Shown one piece after another: positions 62,301 through 64,000 of a DNA stretch of 64,000 nucleotides. The translations under genes and the position numbers were made by a program. The notes under the pieces were generated by a model. It saw nothing but the letters and a program-made list of their open reading frames with translations, searched no databases and was not told where the DNA came from. The stretch is from Tetraselmis striata (Eukaryota; Chlorophyta; Chlorodendrophyceae; Chlorodendrales; Chlorodendraceae): NCBI GenBank assembly GCA_006384855.1, contig VCJN01000965.1, forward strand, positions 124,001 through 188,000, read 5' to 3'. Position 1 is the stretch's first letter; each line of letters begins with the position of its first letter.

Positions 62301-63574
62301 CCTTGGTGTCCACCTTGCGCGCCTCCAGCTGGTTCGCCACCGCCGCCTGCCGGCCAGCCTAAGCAACCGCCCACGCACAACCACGTCAGCCTGTGGCTCC
62401 TACGGGGTGACGGCGCACCTAAAACAAGCCTTACTACAAACCTCAAAGTCGGCTTGCATGCAACCTATAAGAACCTTCGCTATAAGTCCTCTGTAGTTTC
62501 CGCTGCGTTCGACCTCTGGCAGGCAGGTCAGGCTCCGATTTGCCGTGTTCATATGACCGCGTCGGCCCCGTAGCCGAACAGCTCCCATATCCGTGTTGTG
62601 GCGCAAACGCCGCAACAGGGCCCAGTTGTGGCAATGTTGTTGTGTTGGTTCCAGACCCGGCGAAGGTAACGTGGCACTCATGCTTTGGTTCGAGAGCATT
62701 GTGGCTTTGCAGCACCCTCGCTCGGCTAATGCGGGCATGGTACAGCCGGACGTCAAAAAAATGATCCAAAGTGTACACGCCCATGCGCACCTGCCCCCCC
62801 AAATGCAATTGCGAGTCTCTGGTGTCCGGTGGATGGGCCGATTAAGACATGGCCCGCAAAGCCGACACTCTGAAAGGTCAAGTAAACGTTGGGAGATCGG
62901 GGCAAGGCAGACGGCCCATCTATGGAGAAAGGCCCATGCGTTGGAGGTTGCGTGTGTGTATATATACATACATACATACATACATACATACATACATACA
63001 TAAACCTATATACATACTATGCATGTATACATAACCTAATATATATCTACGCATATAATATACATAAATATATAGGGGGAGGGGGTCACCTCCAGCTCCA
63101 GCGCCACCGCCCAGCGCTGCAGCGCGGTCTCGCGCTCCAGCAGGTTGCCGCGGTGGCTCTCCAGCGCGCTGGCGGCGTCCGCGATGGAGTCGTACTCCGT
63201 GACGACGTCCATGAAGTTGGAGGCGGAGGGGATGGCGCCCTCCAGGGCCGCCGCGGTCGCGTCGTGCTGCAGCTGCGCCATGTGCGCGCCGCCGCCCTGG
63301 TGGTGCGCCACCGCACAGCACGTGAGTGTGGCTTTCAGGAGGAGAGCGCTGTGAGCGCTGCGTCGTCTGGGTCACAATGAGCTCAGTATGGGCGAATCGG
63401 AAGTGCACGGGACAAGTGCTGCTAACGCGCGGAATGCCACTGGCCGCGAGACAACAGCCACTCGTCGCGAACGCGCAGCCCCACCTTGGCCAGCTCCTTC
63501 TTTGTGGCCAGAGCCTGAGCGCGTAGCGCGCGCCAGCTGTCCTGCAGCTTGGCCTCCCTGTTCTCAATGGCGGT
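59324..63574 (-). CDS. Long coiled-coil protein, 5' end probably outside the window
   Basis: Minus-strand exons: 63574-63485, 63296-63090, 62358-61835, 61478-61295, 60484-60105 and 59930-59324 (TGA). All joins are GT-AG with consistent phases; the acceptor at 63297 has a weak pyrimidine tract. About 660 aa are visible. Exons 1-5 are almost wholly heptad-like Ala/Glu/Arg/Leu helix, for example 'EIERSAAELTEYEAALRERT' and 'AELAKQQEEAAKQRSELEAA'. The last exon turns to a less helical tail ('GILRNWAQNGLLGGRTLDDL'). The final codons overlap a donor-like CAG/GTGTGA, so the stop could lie in an intron and the gene extend further. Such proteins serve as cytoskeletal, basal-body or tethering scaffolds; nothing here says which. 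Confidence 0.75.
60713..61042 (+). repeat. Five copies of GGTTTCGGAGC in an intron
   Basis: The 11-mer occurs at 60713, 60769, 60803, 60883 and 61032 inside the 810-bp intron 60485-61294, with partial variants between (cgaaacc, tttccgagc). A further tttcggagc is at about 63670. Confidence 0.75.
62420..62545 (-). repeat. Dispersed repeat 'LPEVE', copy 2
   Basis: Reverse complement of 29425-29550 with high similarity, including 'cctgccagaggtcgaa' and 'ttgcatgcaagcc'. It lies in the 731-bp intron 62359-63089 of the coiled-coil gene. Confidence 0.5.
62964..63002 (+). repeat. (CATA)n microsatellite in a coiled-coil gene intron
   Basis: About ten CATA units followed by AT-rich sequence. Confidence 0.9.
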
Positions 63575-64000
63575 CTGGAGGGGTACAGGCCGGGCAGTGG
63601 AGGGGGTGTCAGCACATCTTCATGCCAGGACATCCGCCAAGCTGCAAGATCATTGATAGACTGATAGTGGTTTCGGAGCACGAAGCACGATACCACAACA
63701 ATACCGTTCCATTTGTAACCTTCTGGTTCCGGAGACAGCAGCCGTGTACATAATTCTTCCACAATAAGGATTCACGGTAGATTCGGTAGTTCAGACGTTT
63801 CGGGTACTGTACGTACTCGAACATCACACATGGCGATATTATTGGGGTACCGGGGTAACAGGGTTTAAGGGCACGCTATTGGGTTACATGCAGTAGCCGT
63901 AGTCGGAGATTACGGGATGATATTTGGAATACTACTCGTACACAGCGACTTCAGTGCGAAATACAAGTCTACCATACAAGAGCAGTTCCGGATCGTGACA
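63575..64000. other. Unassigned, probably intron or 5' flank of the coiled-coil gene
   Basis: No coiled-coil exon is readable here. The acceptor just above 63574 implies at least one more exon further upstream. Confidence 0.4.

Overview
This window is nuclear DNA from a GC-rich eukaryote, most likely a microalga or related protist. Genes are split by introns with GT-AG borders and one probable GC-AG intron, AATAAA signals follow some genes, and spliced genes are interspersed with retrotransposons, satellites and microsatellites. There are no operons or bacterial-style gene packing. The ankyrin repeats of the 'GCPWDExTCAxAAxGGHLEVLQWAR' style, the GT29 glycosyltransferase and the upstream part of the gypsy polyprotein remind me of stramenopile and other algal genomes. 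The lineage is an inference and is not settled by this sequence. Layout: 1-4825 is the 3' part of a degenerate chromodomain Ty3/gypsy LTR retrotransposon with its 3' LTR. 4.8-14.8 kb is repeat-rich and gene-poor. It holds hairpins, a diverged tandem duplication, a decayed coding remnant, a 2.7-kb satellite with alternating long and short units, a palindrome cluster and a SINE-like repeat. 14.8-18.4 kb (minus) is a five-exon gene for a membrane-anchored PhoX/DUF839-like protein. 19.2-20.1 kb and 25.4-26.2 kb (both minus) are two broken copies of one unrecognised coding family. They flank a multi-exon GT29 sialyltransferase-like gene (20.7-23.4 kb, plus). 26.7-28.5 kb (plus) encodes a TIR-domain protein with a C-terminal membrane helix. 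30.65-32.2 kb (plus) encodes a two-exon class I terpene synthase of microbial type. 35.2-36.4 kb (minus) is an ankyrin-repeat gene with an apparent frameshift. 37-52.2 kb is a mobile-element cluster: a broken RT/RNase H relic of DIRS/Ngaro style, two oppositely oriented copies of a tyrosine-recombinase element that appears to lack reverse transcriptase, and between them a roughly 67-bp minisatellite flanked by 0.3-0.5-kb direct repeats. 52.45-57.74 kb (plus) is a long proline/alanine-rich gene of unknown function. 59.3-63.6 kb (minus) is a coiled-coil gene whose 5' end probably lies outside the window. The four genes with recognisable enzymatic or signalling domains (PhoX-like, GT29, TIR, terpene synthase) have separate promoters and no obvious shared pathway. 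The PhoX-like, GT29 and TIR products are predicted membrane-anchored proteins. The terpene synthase has a probable organelle-targeting leader. Homopolymeric G or C tracts of 15-32 nt occur at least 17 times, mostly in introns and spacers. All functional calls rest on motifs read by eye; no database search was run.
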